From Bradyrhizobium sp. MOS002 (GTDB taxonomy: Bacteria; Pseudomonadota; Alphaproteobacteria; Rhizobiales; Xanthobacteraceae): DNA of 37,960 bases. This document shows, piece by piece, positions 1-8,982 of the stretch. Numbering within the stretch: the stretch's first letter is position 1; the number at the start of each line of letters is the position of its first letter. Location of the stretch: the NCBI RefSeq assembly GCF_003020115.1, contig NZ_PYFX01000029.1:1-37960 (forward strand), given 5' to 3'. The notes under the pieces are model-generated. The model had not been told where the DNA came from and searched no databases. It worked only from the letters and a program-made list of their open reading frames with translations. A program made the position numbers and the translations under genes.

Positions 1-11
1 GTCCATGGCAT
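1..11 (-). CDS. 5' end of a gene that continues beyond the left edge
   Basis: On the minus strand an ATG (positions 11-9) is preceded by a strong Shine-Dalgarno sequence, GAGGGAGGA, about five bases upstream at about 17-25. Only the first three codons (Met-Pro-Trp) and two bases lie in the window, so no function can be given. The spacing and strength of the ribosome binding site make this a likely true start. The gene is downstream of the LysM gene and on the same strand, separated from it by a hairpin repeat. Confidence 0.5.
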
Positions 12-90
12 GGTGTCCTCCCTCGAATCTTTGCAAATCCGAAGGAATCACAGGCCAGCCAAAGCCGCTCACCCTTTTCCGGTCAGGCTC

Positions 91-130
91 TGAGGGCCCG
101 CCGCAGGCGGGCGTCTCGAAGGATGGCCGC
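91..130. repeat. GC-rich intergenic hairpin repeat
   Basis: A perfect stem GCCCGCC / GGCGGGC with a three-base loop spans 96-112. Its flanks (CTGAGGGC before, GTCTCGAAGGATGG after) resemble a dispersed intergenic element common in Bradyrhizobium, from memory. It lies just after the LysM gene stop codon on the minus strand, so it could end that transcript, although no T-tract follows. Confidence 0.5.
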
Positions 131-154
131 AGGCGGCGCGGCGAAGCGCTGTCC

Positions 155-1180
155 TCACTCCGCCTTCTGCGGCAGCACGAAGGTCTGGCCGGGATAGATC
201 AGATTGGGATTGTGGATCTTGGCGCGGTTGGCGTTGTAGATCACGGCAAAGCGGGCGCCGTCGCCGTAAGCGAGCCGGCTGAGCGCCCACAGGCTGTCGC
301 CGCGGGAGATCACCCGGCTGCCGCCTGTTTCCGCCGGTGCACCGCCGGCGATTTCGGCCGGCGAGGCGGATGCAACGGTCGTGGCGGCAGGCGCCCGGGC
401 CATGACCCCTGACATGGCCCTTGGTTTCGGTGCGCCCATCTGCCGGGGCCGGTCGGGCATGGCAGCAACGCGCGGCGACGGCAGCGATGCCACGACATCC
501 GATTTGTCGTCGGACTTCTCGGCCTTCGCCTCTTGTCTCGGCTCTTGTCTAGCCTCTTGCCTCGCGACCGGCGCCGGGCGCGCGGGCGGCGGCGCGGCTT
601 CGGCGATCACCACCGGCATGCTGCGGCCGGATTGCGTGACGGTGCCGTCAGGCGATTTCGCCCGCAAGGTCAGCTCATAGGAACCGGCGGGAAGCTGCGG
701 CGGCGTCATCACGAATTGGCCCGAGGCATCCGCCACCACACTGTCGATCGGCTTGCCGTCGCGCAGCAGCTCGACCTTGGCGCCCGGCGTCGCCTGGCCC
801 GCGATCACCGCCGCCTCGCCGTGATCGTCGACGCGCGCGACGTCGAAACGGGGGCCGGTATCGGCAACCGCCGGCGGCGGCTTGACTGGTGCGAGATCGG
901 CAAGCGCGGCCGTGACCTGCTTTTGGGTTTCGGCCAGCGCACCCGTCTTCGTTTCAGGGGCGGGGGACGCGGACGGCGCCGTCGGCGCGCTCGCGGCTAG
1001 CTTGGGCTCTTCCTTCTTGAGCTCGACTTTGGCGTCAGCCTTGGGTTCCGGCTTGGCGGCGATGTCGGTCTTCGCCCCGTTCGGCAGCAGGCGGCGCAGC
1101 TCGGTGGGGCCGATCACCAGCACGGCGCCGCCCACCGCGAGCAGACAGAATGCAATGAAGGCCTTGGATGCGGTGATCAT
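155..1180 (-). CDS. Membrane-anchored LysM domain protein with an Ig-like domain
   Basis: A 341-aa protein. Residues about 5-25 form a single hydrophobic segment (signal anchor or uncleaved signal peptide). An Ala/Pro/Lys/Glu-rich linker follows to about 110. Residues about 115-195 look like a bacterial Ig-like domain (AKVELLRDGKPI, SYELTLRAKSPDG). A second disordered Arg/Gln/Glu-rich linker with RQEARQEPRQEA repeats follows. A C-terminal LysM of about 50 residues begins at SRVISRGDSLWALSRLAYG and ends with NPNLIYPGQTFVLP, the canonical motif. LysM binds N-acetylglucosamine polymers, so a peptidoglycan-binding envelope role is inferred. The ATG at 1180 has GAAGG upstream. Domain calls are firm; the physiological role is unknown. 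Confidence 0.88.
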   Translation of the reverse strand: MITASKAFIAFCLLAVGGAVLVIGPTELRRLLPNGAKTDIAAKPEPKADAKVELKKEEPKLAASAPTAPSASPAPETKTGALAETQKQVTAALADLAPVKPPPAVADTGPRFDVARVDDHGEAAVIAGQATPGAKVELLRDGKPIDSVVADASGQFVMTPPQLPAGSYELTLRAKSPDGTVTQSGRSMPVVIAEAAPPPARPAPVARQEARQEPRQEAKAEKSDDKSDVVASLPSPRVAAMPDRPRQMGAPKPRAMSGVMARAPAATTVASASPAEIAGGAPAETGGSRVISRGDSLWALSRLAYGDGARFAVIYNANRAKIHNPNLIYPGQTFVLPQKAE

Positions 1181-1355
1181 CGGGAATGAACCTTCGCTGG
1201 CAAATCAGCCGAGGACGGCAAATTGCGCCGTTTTGGCCACGGCAGCAAGACGGTCGATAGGATGATGCGCCGGCGCCAGGGATGAACCGGCGCACCCCCG
1301 CCGGCGTCAAATGATCAGGGCCGCATCGCGGCATTTTTCTCGAGGAATTTTCACG

Positions 1356-2072
1356 GTGAACGCATTTTGCCGTCCCGCACAATGGCCGGTGCTTGGCCTC
1401 GTGTTTGGGCTCGTGCTTGCCTCGACGCTGGCCGCAACTCCGGGGCTTGCCGCTTCCGGCCCGCCGCCGGATTACATCCTCACCGACAATGCAGATCTCG
1501 CCTTCACCTCGCCCGACGGCGCCACAAAGATCGAGCAGTACATGAAGGACACCGGAGATTTCGACGTCAAATGGCAGGCCTGGGTGAGGCGTGGCGAACA
1601 GATGACGGAGCTGAAGCCCGAGCAGGGCTACGGGGCCGGCTTCCGCTTCACGCCCGACTCGCAATGGCTGGTGCGGATGCAGAAGACCGGTTCCGGCGAG
1701 CTGGACCTCTATCTCTACCATGTCGAGAACGGCGCCTTCGTCAGCGCGACGAAGACCTCGCTCAGCGATCTGGCCTGGGCCCATTTCCACAGCCGGCCGG
1801 ACACCGGGAAGATGAAGCTCGACTACCACATCTCGGCCAATCTCGTGAAAGGCACCGAAGAGGCCTATCGCGGACTTGGCGTGCACTGGCCGGACAATCG
1901 TTACCTCGTGATCTCGCTGTCGGGCGAAATGGACAAGCATCCGAAGAACGTCGCCGTGAAGGGGTTGGCCGATTGGCGCTGCCGCTATGATCTCAAGACC
2001 GGGACCTTCGACGTGCCGGCGATGTTCGCCAAGGCGAATGCGGAAGCGCTGAAGTGGGAGATCAAGCGGTGA
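1356..2072 (+). CDS. Exported hypothetical protein
   Basis: The reading frame opens with an ATG at 1311, but I prefer the GTG at 1356, which has GAGG about nine bases upstream (238 aa; 253 aa from 1311). From the GTG the protein starts with a short basic stretch, then a hydrophobic core (LGLVFGLVLASTLAAT) and an AxA-type cleavage region near PGLAAS, which is a Sec signal peptide. The mature part is soluble and rich in Trp, Tyr and Asp, with no motif I recognise. It is divergent from the LysM gene. A periplasmic location is inferred; function is unknown. Confidence 0.75.
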   Translation: MNAFCRPAQWPVLGLVFGLVLASTLAATPGLAASGPPPDYILTDNADLAFTSPDGATKIEQYMKDTGDFDVKWQAWVRRGEQMTELKPEQGYGAGFRFTPDSQWLVRMQKTGSGELDLYLYHVENGAFVSATKTSLSDLAWAHFHSRPDTGKMKLDYHISANLVKGTEEAYRGLGVHWPDNRYLVISLSGEMDKHPKNVAVKGLADWRCRYDLKTGTFDVPAMFAKANAEALKWEIKR

Positions 2073-2192
2073 ACGCACCGGAACTGCCGGAAACCACCTC
2101 GCCGATGTCGTTCCGATTCATGCTTTCCTAACCCTCACTGGTAACCCGGTCTTGTCGGTTTTGCCGCATCTTGCATCCCACGGGAGGGCTGC

Positions 2193-4856
2193 ATGGGCAC
2201 ATCGATCCGGTGGAGCGCGCGCATGCGCGCGTCGCTGCGCCGTTGGCGCGGCGCGCCGCTGACATGGCTGATCGCAGGCGGCTTCGTGCTGATGGCCGCA
2301 ATGGCGATCGGCACCGCGCTCACCGTCGACCGCTTCCGGCAGAATGCGATCGAAAGCGGCCGCGACAGCATGGAGAGCGCGGTCCGGTTGCTCGCCCGCC
2401 ATTTCGACCGCGAGTTCGAGGACTTCGCGGTGCTGCAGAAGAGCATCATCGCCGAGCTCGAAAGCCACGGCATCGAATCCGCCGACGTCTTTCGCAGCGA
2501 GATGGGCACGCTCGCCGTGCACGAGGTGTTGCGCGCCAGAGCCAGCGGCTGGTCGGACGTTGCCGGCGCCAACGTATTCGACGCCAAGGGTGTGCTGATC
2601 AACTCGTCCCGGCGCTGGCCGGTCGCCGACATTTCGGTCGCCGACCGCGGCTATTTCAATCGCCTCAAGAACGATCCGGCTTCGCAGGAAGAGGTCGAGG
2701 TCGTGCCCGGACGGTTGGGCACCGGACCGGCGATCGTCTTCGCGCGCCGCGTCTCCGGCCCCCACGGCGAATTCCTTGGGCTGGTCTCGCGTGCGATTAC
2801 GCCCGACCAGCTCGAATCCTTCTTCGCCTCGAGCGGGCTCGGCGAGGAATCCTCGATCGCGATGCATCACCAGAACGGCCAGTTGCTCGCGCGCGTTCCG
2901 CATGTCGACGCGATGATCGGACAGAATTTCCGCAACGGCACGCCCGAGCAGATGGCGGTGTTCGAGCGCACCTTCGTCACGATGCAGATCGCAAGCCCGA
3001 TCGACGGCAAGGATCGCATCGTCGCCGCACGCCTCCTGACCGGCGAGCCGCTGGTCGTGGTCGCGACCAAGTCGCTGGATGCGACGCTGGCAACTTGGCA
3101 CACGCAAACGAAATTCTTCGTGGCCGTCGCCGTGCTGTCGATCGGCCTGCTCGTGCTCACGCTCTATTTGATCTTCCGCCAGATGACGCGCCGGCTCGCC
3201 GCGGAGAAGCAGCAGCTCGACACCGCGATGAACACGATGACGCAAGGCCTCCTGATGTTCGACCAGGACGAGCGGCTGATCGTCTGCAACCGGCGCTACA
3301 TCGAGATGTACGGACTGTCGACGGACGTCGTGAAGCCCGGCGCGTATTTCCGCGACGTGATTCAGCATCGCCACGACACCGGTTCGTTCGACGGCGACGT
3401 CGATTCCTATTGCGACGGCATTTTGGGCAATGCCGGGCAGACGCAGAGCACGATCGTCGAGACCTCAGATGGCCGCCTGATCGAGATCAAGAACCAGCCC
3501 GGTGCCGCCGGCGGCTGGCTCGCGACCCATGACGACGTCACCGAGCGCATCCGCACCGACGAGCGCATCGCGCATATGGCCCATTACGACGCGCTGACCG
3601 ACCTGCCCAACCGCGTGCTGATGCGCGGCCATCTGGAGCGGCGCGTCGCGGAGCTTGCCCAAGGCGAGCCGTTCGCGATCCTCTATATCGACGTCGACGA
3701 GTTCAAGGGCGTCAACGATTCACTGGGACACGAGGTCGGCGACGAGCTGCTGCGCCAGGTCGCCAACCGCCTGCGCGCTTGCGTCAGCGGCAACGACATG
3801 GTCGCACGGCTGGGCGGCGACGAATTCGCCATCGTCAAGGCCGGTACCCGTGACGAGGCCGAGCTGACGGCCCTCGCCGAGCAGATCCTGAAGGCGTTGC
3901 GCGTGCCCGTGGACTGCAACGGCCAGGACATTCCGACCGGTGCCAGCATCGGCATCGCGATCGCACCCGACCACGGCGACAATCTCGACGACCTGCTCAA
4001 GCGCGCCGATCTCGCGATGTATGCCGCGAAATCCGAGGGCCGCCGCACCTTCCGTGTCTTCGCGCCCGAATACGACGCCAAGGCGCGGCTGCGCCGCCAG
4101 CTCGAGCTCGATCTGCGGCAGGCGCTGGCCCGCGGCGAGTTCGAGGTACACTACCAGCCGCTGGTCGATCTCGCGGCCAATGTCGTTACCGGCTGCGAAG
4201 CGCTGTTGCGCTGGCACCATCCGGAGCGCGGCATGGTCTCGCCCGCCGACTTCATTCCGGTTGCGGAAGAGACCGGCTTGATCGGCGAGATCGGCGAATG
4301 GGTGCTGAGGCAGGCCTGCCTCGAGGCCGCCAGCTGGCCCGGCCAGATCCAGATCGCGGTCAACGTCTCACCGGTGCAGTTCCGCTCGCGGACGCTGGCG
4401 CTGAAGGTCGCCGCCGCGCTCGCCGAGTCGGGGCTCGCGCCCGGCCGGCTCGAGCTCGAGATCACCGAGACTGTCCTGATCCGCGACGACCAGGAGGCGC
4501 TGACGATCCTGCATCAGCTGCGCGAGCTCGGCGTGCGCATCGCGCTCGACGATTTCGGCACCGGCTATTCGTCGCTGAGCTATTTGCATCGTTTCCCGTT
4601 CGACAAGATCAAGATCGACCGCAGCTTCATCTGCGACATCGGCGAACCTGAGGATTCCTCGCCGATCGTGCAGGCGGTGGTGCACATGGCCGCCGCCCGC
4701 CACATGGCGACGACCGCGGAAGGCGTCGAGACCGAAGCCCAGCGCGAGGTGCTGCTCCAGCTCGGATGCAGCCAGATGCAGGGCTGGCTGTTCAGCCCGG
4801 CCGTGCCGGCGGCGAAGTTGAAGCAATTGCTGTCGGCGCAGGCGGCCGCGGCCTAG
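2193..4856 (+). CDS. Membrane c-di-GMP enzyme: Cache, PAS, GGDEF and EAL domains
   Basis: An 887-aa protein with start ATG at 2193 behind GGGAGG. Order: TM1 about 28-50, a periplasmic double-Cache-like sensor about 55-300, TM2 about 308-330, a PAS domain about 345-450, GGDEF about 460-615 and EAL about 630-880. The diguanylate cyclase signature is intact (GGDEF at 541-545). The phosphodiesterase signature is intact (EALLRW at 669-674, with DDFGTGYSSL and KIDRSFI downstream). The allosteric inhibitory site that usually reads RxxD upstream of GGDEF reads SGND here, so product feedback may be lost. Both activities are predicted; which dominates cannot be read from sequence. It stands alone, followed by a hairpin repeat. 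Confidence 0.95.
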   Translation: MGTSIRWSARMRASLRRWRGAPLTWLIAGGFVLMAAMAIGTALTVDRFRQNAIESGRDSMESAVRLLARHFDREFEDFAVLQKSIIAELESHGIESADVFRSEMGTLAVHEVLRARASGWSDVAGANVFDAKGVLINSSRRWPVADISVADRGYFNRLKNDPASQEEVEVVPGRLGTGPAIVFARRVSGPHGEFLGLVSRAITPDQLESFFASSGLGEESSIAMHHQNGQLLARVPHVDAMIGQNFRNGTPEQMAVFERTFVTMQIASPIDGKDRIVAARLLTGEPLVVVATKSLDATLATWHTQTKFFVAVAVLSIGLLVLTLYLIFRQMTRRLAAEKQQLDTAMNTMTQGLLMFDQDERLIVCNRRYIEMYGLSTDVVKPGAYFRDVIQHRHDTGSFDGDVDSYCDGILGNAGQTQSTIVETSDGRLIEIKNQPGAAGGWLATHDDVTERIRTDERIAHMAHYDALTDLPNRVLMRGHLERRVAELAQGEPFAILYIDVDEFKGVNDSLGHEVGDELLRQVANRLRACVSGNDMVARLGGDEFAIVKAGTRDEAELTALAEQILKALRVPVDCNGQDIPTGASIGIAIAPDHGDNLDDLLKRADLAMYAAKSEGRRTFRVFAPEYDAKARLRRQLELDLRQALARGEFEVHYQPLVDLAANVVTGCEALLRWHHPERGMVSPADFIPVAEETGLIGEIGEWVLRQACLEAASWPGQIQIAVNVSPVQFRSRTLALKVAAALAESGLAPGRLELEITETVLIRDDQEALTILHQLRELGVRIALDDFGTGYSSLSYLHRFPFDKIKIDRSFICDIGEPEDSSPIVQAVVHMAAARHMATTAEGVETEAQREVLLQLGCSQMQGWLFSPAVPAAKLKQLLSAQAAAA

Positions 4857-4884
4857 CGGCGCAACTATCGCGGCACCGTAGCGC

Positions 4885-4971
4885 CGTCATTGCGAGCGCA
4901 GCGAAGCAATCCAGAATCTTTCCGCTGTGATAGTCTGGATTGCGTCGTCGCAAGTGCTCCTCGCAATGACG
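4885..4971. repeat. Intergenic palindromic repeat, family A, copy 1
   Basis: An 87-bp imperfect inverted repeat whose ends read CGTCATTGCGAG and CTCGCAATGACG, with inner arms AGCAATCCAGA and TCTGGATTGC. The second copy is at 12012-12097. It begins 29 bp after the GGDEF-EAL stop codon and could form a long hairpin in the transcript. Confidence 0.8.
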
Positions 4972-5156
4972 AGCAAACGGGCTCTGTCCGACATCCATGT
5001 GACAGCCTGCCTCACCTGTTTTCATCAAACATCTCCCTCCACGCCCGCCCGCCGTGCGTTCGCGCAAGCGCGGGCCGGCTTGGAGCAGAATCGGACAAAG
5101 CATGACGGGTTCAGGAAATACGCCCGGCAACCGCGGCGCATAGAACACGCGCCGTT

Positions 5157-5170
5157 CCGTACAAATACGG
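5157..5170. promoter_or_regulatory. Palindrome CCGTACAAATACGG, candidate operator
   Basis: Half-sites CCGTA and TACGG flank a four-base spacer, CAAA. The site ends 41 bp upstream of the AraC-type gene. The exact reverse complement occurs at 35033-35046 in another regulatory gap. A dimeric regulator site is inferred; the protein that binds is unknown. Confidence 0.5.
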
Positions 5171-5211
5171 ACGACTGATCGAAAGCCCGAGTTGATCAGC
5201 AGGAGCACATC

Positions 5212-6171
5212 ATGACCGGGAACACTGCACTCATGCGCAATCCCTCGCACAAGGGCTTGCCGCCCCCACCCGACGCACAGCCTGACGGCCGCTCGACGTC
5301 CGAGCGGCGCGCCGCCGACGCGGAGATGGCGCGCGTGCTCAGGACCGAGCCGTTTCGCATTGCGCTGGACTCCTCCGGTGCCGGTATCGCGCACTGGAAG
5401 CATGATCCGCTGCACGACGTCGTCGAACCCATGCGCCACCACGTGATCATGGCGCATAAAGGCGTTATGCAGCGCATGGAGCGGCGGTCGGGAAAATCGA
5501 TCGCGATCGGCACGTTTCGTCCGGGGGTCGTGAACATCGTTCCGGAAGGATCGAGCTCGCGATGGGATATTCCGAAGCCTGTCGACGTCGTTCAGCTCTA
5601 TCTTCCCGATGCCATCCTGAAGCGCGTTGCGGAGGAAGCCGGGACCACCGGACCGGCCGATCTGCTGGAGCGAACGGCGCATCCTGATCCCATTACGTCC
5701 CGACTGCTCCTGAGCGCGGCCGATACGCTGGAGGGCCATGGCGCGCTGGATACGCTATTCCGGCATCAATTGACTGATCTGCTGGCCACGCGCCTTTTGG
5801 CTGCGCATGCAGGCTCGCCAACCACGTTCCAGCCGACCATGGGCGGGCTGTCGCCGAAGGTCCTGCTCCGCGCGATCGAACGATTGCGCTCCGACAGCGA
5901 AGCGGATGTCTCGCTCGATGCGCTGGCGTCCGATGCCGGTCTATCGCGCTTTCATTTCTGCCGGTCCTTCAAGGAGAGCACCGGGCTTTCGCCGCATGCC
6001 TGGCTGCGCCAGCACCGGCTCGAGCAGGCCATGAACATGCTGCGTGAAAGCGACGAATCGATCGTCTCGGTCGCCGCGGCGCTTGGTTACTCCTCGCAGA
6101 CCGCCTTCGCCGCGGCATTCAAGAAGCTGACGGGCGAAACGCCGAGCGATTGGCGCAGGCGCGTGCGTTAG
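5212..6171 (+). CDS. AraC family transcriptional regulator
   Basis: A 319-aa protein. The N-terminal two thirds is a sensing domain without a recognised ligand motif. The C-terminal 100 residues carry two helix-turn-helix units of the AraC/XylS type: one around VSLDALASDAGLSRFHFCRS and the second around SIVSVAAALGYSSQTAFAAA, followed by the usual FKKLTGETPSDWRR ending. The ATG at 5212 has AGGAG about eight bases upstream. It precedes a hydrolase remnant, a flavoprotein and an MBL hydrolase on the same strand, so these are candidate targets. The palindrome upstream might be its own site or that of another regulator. Confidence 0.92.
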   Translation: MTGNTALMRNPSHKGLPPPPDAQPDGRSTSERRAADAEMARVLRTEPFRIALDSSGAGIAHWKHDPLHDVVEPMRHHVIMAHKGVMQRMERRSGKSIAIGTFRPGVVNIVPEGSSSRWDIPKPVDVVQLYLPDAILKRVAEEAGTTGPADLLERTAHPDPITSRLLLSAADTLEGHGALDTLFRHQLTDLLATRLLAAHAGSPTTFQPTMGGLSPKVLLRAIERLRSDSEADVSLDALASDAGLSRFHFCRSFKESTGLSPHAWLRQHRLEQAMNMLRESDESIVSVAAALGYSSQTAFAAAFKKLTGETPSDWRRRVR

Positions 6172-6269
6172 CAGCAATCTCTCGACAGCGAGGGCAATCG
6201 CGCTGGGGCAACGGCAGATCGGGTCGGCTACATCATGACCATGTCCAGACCAATCGAGGGAGACCAAAG

Positions 6270-6560
6270 ATGACCTGGAAAAATTTCGTCAGCCGACGGC
6301 TGATGTCGTCACGCCGCCGAAGCCTCGCGACCGCGACCTTGTACGGACTCTCGCTGGCCGTTCGCTTCACGTCGGCGACGGGCGAGGAGGTGGAAATTCC
6401 GGCTTACACCATGCACCCGGCACAGCCGCCCGTTTCCATCATGATCCGAAACGGTGCCGGCCTGCCCTATCAGGACTGGGGTCGAAATGAGCCTCAGCCC
6501 GTCGTCTTGGGCTACGGCCAGCCGCCGAGATCGCTGCTGGCACGCTGCATGGCACCTTAA
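6270..6560 (+). pseudogene. Truncated TAT-exported alpha/beta hydrolase (chloroperoxidase-like) remnant
   Basis: A 96-codon frame starts at the ATG at 6270 (GAGGGAG upstream). It opens with a basic, Arg-rich leader (FVSRRLMSSRRRSLATAT) and a short hydrophobic stretch, resembling a damaged twin-arginine signal. Residues from about 55 (SIMIRNGAGLPYQDWG) match the first strands of non-haem chloroperoxidase-type hydrolases, in which a YKDWG-like strand leads to HGWP. Here the oxyanion motif has become YGQPP and the frame stops 10 residues later. The nucleophile Ser, Asp and His regions are all absent, and the next gene starts about 100 bp downstream. I read it as a decayed 5' fragment. A short expressed protein is possible but unlikely to be catalytic. 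Confidence 0.6.
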
Positions 6561-6661
6561 GACCAGCGATCCAACCCACCCCACGCGCCGACGCGGACGC
6601 TGCCCTCAACGCAGCAGCGCGGTCGCGCGCGGTCTTTCGAACAGCAATCAGGAGAAAATCC

Positions 6662-7867
6662 ATGCGACTCGTCATCATCGGCGCCGGCTTCGCCGGCATG
6701 TACGCCGCCCTTTCCGCAGCCCGGCTGCGCGACATCCGGGGCGTCTCGCCGCAAGATCTGCAGATCGCGCTCGTCTCACCGGAGCCGACGCTGGTGGTCC
6801 GTCCGCGGCTCTACGAGCCGAAGCCGGAAACCCTGACAGCCCCGCTGCTCGACGTCCTCGAGGCGATCGACGTCGACTACATCCAGGGCAGCGCCGAGAC
6901 GATCAACACCGAGGCCCGGACGGTGCAGATCATGCCGGCGAAGGGCCCGCGAAAGACGCTGTCCTACGACCGCCTCGTCGTGACCACCGGCAGCCGGCTA
7001 TTCCGTCCGAACATTCCGGGCCTCGCCGCGCACGGCTTCAGCGTGGATTCGCTCGACGACGCGATTGCGCTCGACAAGCATCTGCATGACCTCGCGAAGC
7101 GGCCCGCCGTGAACGGACGCGACACCGTCGTCGTGGCCGGCGGTGGCTTCACTGGGATCGAAGCGGCCACCGAAATGCCGGCCCGGCTGCGCGAAATCCT
7201 GGGCACCGACGCCAAGCCTCGCGTCGTCATCGTCGAGCGCAACACTGCGATCGCACCCGACATGGGCGCGGGCGCCCGCCCCATCATCGAGGAAGCCCTG
7301 CGCAACGTCGGCGTGGAGACACGGCTCGGCGCCGGTGTCGCCGCGCTCGACGCGACCGGCGTCACCCTGTCCAGCGGTGAACACATCGAAACCGAGACGG
7401 TGATCTGGGCGGCGGGCATTCGTGCAGCGCCGCTGACCGGGCAGATTCCCGCCGAGCGCGACAATTTCGGACGGTTGCTGGTCGATCGCTGCTTGCAGGT
7501 GCCAGGCGTTCAGGGTCTCTTCGCGGCCGGCGACGCGGCACGCGCCGCCTGCGACGACGAGGGCAATTACGCACTGATGTCGTGCCAGCACGCCACGCGA
7601 ATGGGCGCCTTTGCCGGCAACAATGCCGCGGCCGAATTGCTCGGCGTTCCGACCAGGCCCTACCACCAGAAGGCCTACGTCACCTGCCTCGACCTCGGCG
7701 AAGCCGGCGCGCTGTTCACGCGCGGATGGGAGCGCAAGGTCGAGCTGGTCGGCGAGGTCGCCAAGAAGACCAAGCGTGAGATCAACACCGTCTGGATCTA
7801 TCCGCCGAAGGCGGAGCGCGCCCTGGCGCTCGCGTCGGCCGATCCGGAACGGGTGACCAGCCTCTAG
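6662..7867 (+). CDS. FAD-dependent pyridine nucleotide oxidoreductase (NDH-2-like)
   Basis: A 401-aa protein. It opens with the FAD-binding Rossmann motif GAGFAGMYAAL, has a second dinucleotide fold at about 155-175 (VVVAGGGFTGIEAATEM) for NAD(P)H, and the late FAD motif LFAAGDAARAA near 285. The layout fits type II NADH dehydrogenases and related quinone reductases, which pass electrons from NAD(P)H through FAD to quinones without pumping protons. No C-terminal membrane helix is obvious. CAGGAG lies just before the ATG. It sits between the hydrolase remnant and the MBL gene and may be cotranscribed with them. Substrate is uncertain. Confidence 0.88.
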   Translation: MRLVIIGAGFAGMYAALSAARLRDIRGVSPQDLQIALVSPEPTLVVRPRLYEPKPETLTAPLLDVLEAIDVDYIQGSAETINTEARTVQIMPAKGPRKTLSYDRLVVTTGSRLFRPNIPGLAAHGFSVDSLDDAIALDKHLHDLAKRPAVNGRDTVVVAGGGFTGIEAATEMPARLREILGTDAKPRVVIVERNTAIAPDMGAGARPIIEEALRNVGVETRLGAGVAALDATGVTLSSGEHIETETVIWAAGIRAAPLTGQIPAERDNFGRLLVDRCLQVPGVQGLFAAGDAARAACDDEGNYALMSCQHATRMGAFAGNNAAAELLGVPTRPYHQKAYVTCLDLGEAGALFTRGWERKVELVGEVAKKTKREINTVWIYPPKAERALALASADPERVTSL

Positions 7868-7959
7868 CGCACCAAGCGATCACGGCTGCGCTCTCCCCCG
7901 GCGGCGCGGCCTGCTCAACCACCAGCCGGAAGCCTCTATCTTTGAAACAGGAGACCAAC

Positions 7960-8877
7960 ATGAATCTGCACAACACCTCATATCCCGTGTCATCGGGACC
8001 CGAAGAGCTCGTGCCGTCGCGCTACGCGCTGAAGATCGGCGAGATCGACGTGCTGGTGGTCAGCGATGGCGTGCTGCCGCTGCCGACCACGATGCTCGCG
8101 CACAACGCCGACCCGGCGGTGCGGGCGAGCTGGCTGCACGACATGTTCCTGCCGCAGGACGCTTTCGACTGGGCGCTGAACGCCGTCATGGTCCGCAGCG
8201 GCGGCAAGACCATCCTCATCGACGCCGGACTGGGTTCGGACCCGAACCTGAACTTGCCGCGCGCCGGCCAGTTGATCAAACGTCTGGCGGCAGCCGGCAT
8301 CGATCTTTCGGCGGTGACCGATCTGGTGCTGACCCATCTGCACATGGACCACATCGGCGGGCTGCTGGTCGACGGCGTGAAGGAGCAGCTGCGCAAGGAC
8401 CTGCGGATTCACGTCGCGGCCGCCGAGGTCAAGTTCTGGGAAAAGCCCGATTTCTCCCGCACTGCCATGCCGGAAGGATTTCCGGACGCGCTGCGAGCGA
8501 CCGCCAAGCGGTTCGTGAAGGAGTACGGCAGTCAGCTGCGGCTGTTCGATGACGTGCACGAGATTGCGCCTGGCGTCATCGCCCATCGCACCGGCGGTCA
8601 CACCCCCGGGCACAGCGTGGTTCGCATGGCGTCCGGCGATGACGCGCTGACATTCGCCGGCGACGCTGTGTTTGCCGTCGGGTTCGAGCAACCCGATTGG
8701 CACAACGGTTTCGAGCACGACCCCGAGGAGGCCGCGCGTGTTCGCGTTCGCCTGTTGCGACAGCTTGCCGCGACCGGCGAGATGCTGGTGGCAACCCACC
8801 TGCCGTTCCCGTCCGTGGGCCGGGTGGCAGCCGACGGCGACGCGTTTCGTTGGGTGCCGGTGTTCTGGGACTACTGA
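7960..8877 (+). CDS. MBL-fold metallohydrolase
   Basis: A 305-aa protein from the ATG at 7960. The frame is open to a TTG at 7942, but that overlaps the ribosome binding site ACAGGAGA (7947-7954), so 7960 is chosen. The dinuclear zinc signature is complete: HLHMDH at 126-131, then GGHTPGHS, FAGDAVF (bridging Asp) and a late THLPFP His. The N-terminus and overall layout recall the methyl parathion hydrolase / lactonase branch of the superfamily, but the substrate cannot be assigned. No signal peptide is evident, so it is probably cytoplasmic. It is the last gene of the AraC-linked plus-strand group, and a GC-rich hairpin follows. Confidence 0.9.
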   Translation: MNLHNTSYPVSSGPEELVPSRYALKIGEIDVLVVSDGVLPLPTTMLAHNADPAVRASWLHDMFLPQDAFDWALNAVMVRSGGKTILIDAGLGSDPNLNLPRAGQLIKRLAAAGIDLSAVTDLVLTHLHMDHIGGLLVDGVKEQLRKDLRIHVAAAEVKFWEKPDFSRTAMPEGFPDALRATAKRFVKEYGSQLRLFDDVHEIAPGVIAHRTGGHTPGHSVVRMASGDDALTFAGDAVFAVGFEQPDWHNGFEHDPEEAARVRVRLLRQLAATGEMLVATHLPFPSVGRVAADGDAFRWVPVFWDY

Positions 8878-8895
8878 CCGCTTAGAGCCGAAGCA

Positions 8896-8922
8896 GGGCG
8901 CGGACTCGATGAGCCCGCGCCC
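8896..8922. terminator. GC-rich hairpin between convergent genes
   Basis: Stem GGGCGCGG / CCGCGCCC with an 11-base loop, 18 bp past the MBL stop codon and before the 40-aa gene that reads towards it. There is no clear T-run, so termination is inferred from position and symmetry only. Confidence 0.45.
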
Positions 8923-8982
8923 TCGAAAACAGGATCAAGCATCGACCCTTGCGGGTATCCCCCTGAGACGGCTGGTGCGGGC

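Larger units (their letters stand above)
4857..5211. other. 355-bp intergenic region with one repeat and one palindrome
   Basis: This gap between the GGDEF-EAL gene and the araC-type gene holds the hairpin repeat at 4885-4971 and the 14-bp palindrome at 5157-5170. Between them I see no convincing coding sequence or RNA gene. Confidence 0.6.

Noticed and set aside
5012..5032. Six-codon minus-strand mini-frame (MFDENR) behind GGAGGGAG
   Set aside because: Too short to judge. The good ribosome binding site is suggestive of a lost or leader peptide, but nothing downstream on that strand would be controlled by it.
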